Assembly: GCA_036395835.1 (NCBI GenBank)
Contig: DASWCW010000150.1
Span: forward strand, 1 to 36,549
Length of the DNA stretch: 36,549 bases
Direction: 5' to 3'
From: AP-16 sp036395835
GTDB taxonomy: Bacteria; Pseudomonadota; Alphaproteobacteria; Rhizobiales; Xanthobacteraceae
Shown here: one piece after another, positions 31,649-36,549 of the stretch
Numbering within the stretch: the first letter of the stretch is position 1
How the letters are laid out: each line of letters begins with the position of its first letter
Translations under genes and position numbers: made by a program
Notes under the pieces: model-generated
Told to the model about the DNA's origin: nothing
Seen by the model: the letters and a program-made list of their open reading frames with translations, nothing else
Databases searched by the model: none

Positions 31649-33082
31649 ATGTATCCCGATATCTCGCTTTATATCGACGGCGGCTGGGCCAAGGGCTCCG
31701 GCGGCAAGACCATCCCGGTGCTCAACCCCGCGACCGGCGATGCGATCGGCAGCGTCGCGCACGCCGAGCGATCCGACCTCGAGCGCGCCGCCCAAGCGGC
31801 CGACAAGGGCTTCAAGGCGTGGCGCAAGGTCTCGGCGTTCGAGCGCTACAAGGTCATGCGCAAGGCGGCGGAGAATCTGCGCAGCCGCGCCGACGAAATC
31901 GCGCGGCTGATGACGACCGAACAGGGCAAGCCGCTCCCCGAATCGCGCGCCGAGACGCTCGCCGGCGCCGATCTGATCGACTGGTTCGCCGAGGAAGGCC
32001 GCCGCGCCTACGGCCGCATCATTCCGGCCCGCGCCGAGGGCTATTATCAGCTCGCGATCAAGGAGCCGGTCGGACCCGTCGCGGCGTTCACGCCCTGGAA
32101 TTTCCCGATCAATCAGGCGGTGCGAAAAATTTCCGGCGCGCTCGCCGCCGGCTGCTCGATCGTGCTCAAGGGATCCGAGGAAACGCCGGCCTCGATCGCC
32201 GAGCTCGTGCGCGCCTTCGTCGATGCCGGCGTGCCCGCCGGCACGATCAATCTCGTCTACGGGATTCCCTCGGAGATTTCCGAGTATCTGATCCCGCATC
32301 CGGTCGTCCGGAAAATTTCGTTCACCGGATCGACCGCGGTCGGCAAGCATCTCGCCATGCTGGCCGGCAAGCACATGAAGCGCGCCACCATGGAGCTCGG
32401 CGGGCACGCGCCCGGCATCGTGTTCGAGGATGCCGATCTCGATCAGGCCGTGAAGGTGCTCTCCGCGAGCAAGTTCCGCAACGCCGGCCAGGCCTGCATC
32501 TCTCCGACCCGGCTGCTGGTGCAGGAACCGCTCTACGAGAAATTCGTCGACAAGTTCACGGCCGCCGCCAAGTCGGTCAAGGTCGGCGACGGGCTCGATC
32601 CCGCGACCCGGATGGGGCCGATGGCGAACTCCCGGCGCATCGACGCGATGGAGATGTTCATCGCCGACGCGACCCAGAAGGGCGGCAAGCTGCGGACCGG
32701 CGGCAAGCGCATCGGCAACAAGGGCTTCTTCTTCGAGCCCACGGTGGTCACCGACGTGCCGCGCGAGGCGCGCATGATGAACGAGGAGCCGTTCGGCCCG
32801 GTGGCCTTGATCGCACCCTTCGCAGATTTTGCCGGCGCGGTCGCCGAGGCGAACCGCCTGCCATATGGGCTCGCGGCCTACGCGTTCACCAAATCGGCAA
32901 AGACCGCGGCGGCGGTGGGCGCCGCGGTCGAAAGCGGCATGGTCGCGATCAACAATGTAGGCCTCGCCTTGCCCGAGGTGCCGTTCGGCGGGGTCAAGGA
33001 TTCCGGCTACGGTTCCGAAGGCGGCTCGGAGGCGATCGAGGCCTATCTGAATACGAAGTTCATCACCCAGACGGGGGTGTGA
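31649..33082 (+). CDS. NAD(P)-dependent aldehyde dehydrogenase (succinate-semialdehyde dehydrogenase-like)
   Basis: 477 aa, usual length for the family; ATG 31649 follows GGAGGAAAC. Catalytic residues are E249 (MELGGHAP) and C283 (NAGQACIS). FTPWNFPINQ and FTGSTAVGK are the cofactor-binding motifs. C-terminal EEPFGPVA and PEVPFGGVKDSGYGSEGG are closest to GabD-like succinate-semialdehyde dehydrogenases. The gene follows the alcohol dehydrogenase in one operon; a separate palindromic repeat lies between it and the next gene. Confidence 0.92.
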   Translation: MYPDISLYIDGGWAKGSGGKTIPVLNPATGDAIGSVAHAERSDLERAAQAADKGFKAWRKVSAFERYKVMRKAAENLRSRADEIARLMTTEQGKPLPESRAETLAGADLIDWFAEEGRRAYGRIIPARAEGYYQLAIKEPVGPVAAFTPWNFPINQAVRKISGALAAGCSIVLKGSEETPASIAELVRAFVDAGVPAGTINLVYGIPSEISEYLIPHPVVRKISFTGSTAVGKHLAMLAGKHMKRATMELGGHAPGIVFEDADLDQAVKVLSASKFRNAGQACISPTRLLVQEPLYEKFVDKFTAAAKSVKVGDGLDPATRMGPMANSRRIDAMEMFIADATQKGGKLRTGGKRIGNKGFFFEPTVVTDVPREARMMNEEPFGPVALIAPFADFAGAVAEANRLPYGLAAYAFTKSAKTAAAVGAAVESGMVAINNVGLALPEVPFGGVKDSGYGSEGGSEAIEAYLNTKFITQTGV

Positions 33083-33099
33083 ACAACAAACTAGCCGCC

Positions 33100-33171
33100 G
33101 TAGCCCGCATGGAGCGAAAGCGGAATGCGGGATCGGCCGTCCCGGATTTCGCTGCGCTCCATCCGGGCTAC
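33100..33171. repeat. 72-bp palindromic intergenic repeat (REP-like, two hairpins)
   Basis: The two halves are imperfect inverted copies, starting GTAGCCC and ending GGGCTAC. Each half also folds on itself: CCCGCAT (33104-33110) with ATGCGGG (33125-33131), and CCCGGAT (33141-33147) with ATCCGGG (33161-33167). A base change in one arm is matched in its partner, which points to selection on structure. It is of the GTAGCCCGGATGGAGCGC type that is abundant in Bradyrhizobium-like genomes. Confidence 0.85.
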
Positions 33172-33196
33172 TAAACATTCGAGGCCGGAGGAAGTC

Positions 33197-35296
<2,100 letters not shown>

Positions 35297-35313
35297 GGAC
35301 CCGGGTCGCCGTG

Positions 35314-35332
35314 CGCGCGAGGTTTTCGCGCG
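35314..35332 (+). terminator. Hairpin after the FadB-like gene
   Basis: CGCGCGA (35314-35320) pairs perfectly with TCGCGCG (35326-35332), loop five bases, 17 bases after the stop codon. No T-run follows. It probably separates the beta-oxidation transcript from the toxin-antitoxin locus. Confidence 0.5.
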
Positions 35333-35338
35333 ATCCCG

Positions 35339-35366
35339 TTGACAATTGTTAATTGACAGTTTTACC
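35339..35366 (+). promoter_or_regulatory. Promoter and operator candidate of the higBA locus
   Basis: An AT-rich patch in GC-rich DNA carries TTGACA at 35339-35344 and again at 35353-35358. Between them CAATT (35343-35347) and AATTG (35351-35355) form an inverted repeat with a three-base spacer. A TTTACC at 35361-35366 sits 16 bases after the first TTGACA as a possible -10. HigA-type repressors bind such palindromes over their own promoter, so autoregulation is likely. Confidence 0.45.
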
Positions 35367-35383
35367 GAATCCTCAAGGCGAAG

Positions 35384-35661
35384 ATGATCGTAAGCTTCCG
35401 CCACAAGGGATTGAAACAGCTCTTCGAACGCGGCAACCGGAGAGGCCTCAACCCGCAGCACGTCGAGAAGATTGAAAACATTCTCGGCCTATTGATGTCG
35501 CCCAGAAGATCGAGGACATGGATGTCCATAGCTTCAGGCTGCACCCATTGTCCGGCGATCTCAAAGGCTTCTGGTCGGTGACGGTGCGGGCGAACTGGCG
35601 CATCATCTTCCGTTTCGAGAGCGGAAACGCGTTCGAGGTCGATCTACTGGATTACCATTAG
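35384..35661 (+). pseudogene. higB: HigB-type toxin, frameshifted
   Basis: The frame starts as a RelE-superfamily HigB toxin (MIVSFRHKGLKQLFERGNRR, then GLNPQHVEKIENILGLL). The proper C-terminal half then continues in another frame from 35494: DVAQKIEDMDVHSFRLHPL, GFWSVTVRANWRIIFRFE and DLLDYH, stop at 35661. Loss of a single G near 35491-35496 (TTG-GAT read as TTGAT) explains the break. Joined, the product would be about 92 aa, the usual HigB length, with the basic RNase residues intact. As read, the product is truncated and changed after residue 37. Either a real inactivating mutation or a one-base sequence error. Confidence 0.8.
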
Positions 35662-35669
35662 GAGCCGAC

Positions 35670-35960
35670 ATGCCTATGAAAAAACCGCCGCATCCGGGTC
35701 ATCTCGTGAGGGAGAACCTCGAGGATTTGGGATTGTCCGTTGCAGACGCAGCCAAGGGCCTGGGAATCACCCGGCAGCAGCTCTACAATGTCATCAGCGG
35801 CAAGAGCGCAATCACGCCCGAGATGGCAGTACGTCTCGAAAAGGCGATCGGCAGCACGGCAGATGCCTGGCTCAGGATGCAGGCTGCACACGATCTCGCT
35901 CGGATTCGCATGCATCAGGACAAGATCAAGGTGCGCCGCCTGGAGCCGCGGCACGCTTAA
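35670..35960 (+). CDS. higA: HigA family antitoxin (XRE-type HTH)
   Basis: 96 aa DNA-binding antitoxin. It begins PPHPGHLVRENLEDLGLSVADAAKGLGITRQQL, the typical HigA start leading into a helix-turn-helix (about 24-60) with NVISGKSAITPEMAVRLEKAIG as the recognition and following helices. It starts eight bases after the toxin stop, in the toxin-first order usual for higBA. It should repress the shared promoter upstream. The gene is intact although its toxin is frameshifted. Confidence 0.92.
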   Translation: MPMKKPPHPGHLVRENLEDLGLSVADAAKGLGITRQQLYNVISGKSAITPEMAVRLEKAIGSTADAWLRMQAAHDLARIRMHQDKIKVRRLEPRHA

Positions 35961-36186
35961 GTTTCCTTGCCAATCTTCGTGAACAGTCGGTCGGAGTTCC
36001 GCAGTTCTGCCCGCCCGGGACGAATTGGGCTGGAGATGCTATCTTCCGATCGCGTCACGAGGAGCATCGCACCCGTGCGGGATGCCCTAGCCTGCCCGCG
36101 GAATTCCGGACTATGATTTGACCAAGAACGCGCGGCGTGCCGCGGTCGCAGATTCCCAGCCCGGTTCATCGTTTCAGGAGAAAACC

Positions 36187-36549
36187 ATGCTCACCCCGCC
36201 CAGCGCCCGCGCCGCCGAGCTTCGCCAGCGCATCAGCGCCTTCCTGGAAGAGCACATCCTTCCCGCCGAGGAAGTCTATCGGCGCCAGCTTTCCGAAATG
36301 CCGAGCCGATGGACCGCGGTGCCGGTCATGGACGAGCTCAAGGCCAAGGCCAAGGCGCAGGGCTTGTGGAACCTGTTCCTGCCCAAGGAGGAATTTCCCG
36401 ACGGGCTGAGCAACGAGGAATATGCGCCGCTGTGCGAGATCATGGGCCGCTCGCCGCTGGGCGCCGAGCCGTTCAATTGCTCGGCGCCGGATACCGGCAA
36501 CATGGAGACGATCGCGCGCTACGGCACCAAGGAGCAGAAGGAGCGCTGG
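36187..36549 (+). CDS. Acyl-CoA dehydrogenase family protein (3' truncated)
   Basis: The first 121 residues of an acyl-CoA dehydrogenase are visible; the gene runs off the window. The start has CAGGAGAAAACC before ATG. RISAFLEEHILPAEEVYRRQ, then KAQGLWNLFLPKE and LSNEEYAPLCEIMGRSPLGAEPFNCSAPDTGNME match the long-chain ACAD group (FadE-like, ACAD10/11-like), where CSAPDTGNME is characteristic. The FAD and catalytic regions are beyond the end. It would make the enoyl-CoA used by the FadB-like enzyme upstream. Confidence 0.92.
   Translation, partial: MLTPPSARAAELRQRISAFLEEHILPAEEVYRRQLSEMPSRWTAVPVMDELKAKAKAQGLWNLFLPKEEFPDGLSNEEYAPLCEIMGRSPLGAEPFNCSAPDTGNMETIARYGTKEQKERW

Overview
The window is GC-rich, densely coded DNA of the kind found in soil Alphaproteobacteria, most likely Hyphomicrobiales near Bradyrhizobium, Rhodopseudomonas or Xanthobacteraceae. 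The grounds are codon usage, a Liv-type ABC transporter, a form II CoxL-like enzyme, Rhizobiales-style Tat-leader small proteins and a palindromic intergenic repeat typical of this group. Both ends cut through genes: a LivH permease at the left and an acyl-CoA dehydrogenase at the right. I saw no rRNA, tRNA, CRISPR array or complete insertion sequence.

Layout. 1-4531: branched-chain amino acid or amide ABC transporter (livH-M-G-F, with the binding protein convergent). 4631-8322: DUF1330 protein, metal-dependent cyclase/hydrolase, and a lone molybdopterin subunit of the xanthine dehydrogenase/CoxL family. 8363-8808: toxin-antitoxin pair whose ParE toxin has an internal deletion. 8903-10204: exported carboxymuconolactone-decarboxylase-like protein and cytochrome b561. 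10221-15624: a pterin/pyrimidine-type locus with GTP cyclohydrolase II, RibD-type reductase, methyltransferase, glycosyltransferase, PTPS-like protein and an MDR oxidoreductase. 15704-23203: envelope-glycan genes, including an OpgH-like glucosyltransferase fused to an FkbM methyltransferase, an exported partner and two large membrane proteins. 23539-24910: rhomboid protease and HdeD-like protein. 25233-26872: a probable peptide-modification module, made of a small leader peptide with a 12-residue Arg/Trp tandem repeat followed by an HPr-kinase-like/PqqD fusion. 27033-29315: MFS transporter and glucokinase, divergent. 29402-30397: small six-cysteine secreted peptide, a relic of a Tat-leader gene, and a DUF1326 protein. 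30579-36549: alcohol dehydrogenase, aldehyde dehydrogenase, bifunctional enoyl-CoA hydratase/3-hydroxyacyl-CoA dehydrogenase, a higBA toxin-antitoxin locus with frameshifted higB, and acyl-CoA dehydrogenase.

The two most interesting systems are these. (1) The repeat peptide plus HprK-PqqD module has a candidate general-stress (EcfG-type) promoter, a hairpin between peptide and kinase, and a serine after five arginines in every repeat. (2) The locus at 10221-15624 joins early riboflavin-type enzymes to glycosylation, methylation and a PTPS-like protein that has lost canonical active-site residues. This suggests a modified pyrimidine or pterin product rather than riboflavin itself. All functional statements are from reading the sequence and from memory of families; no database search was run.
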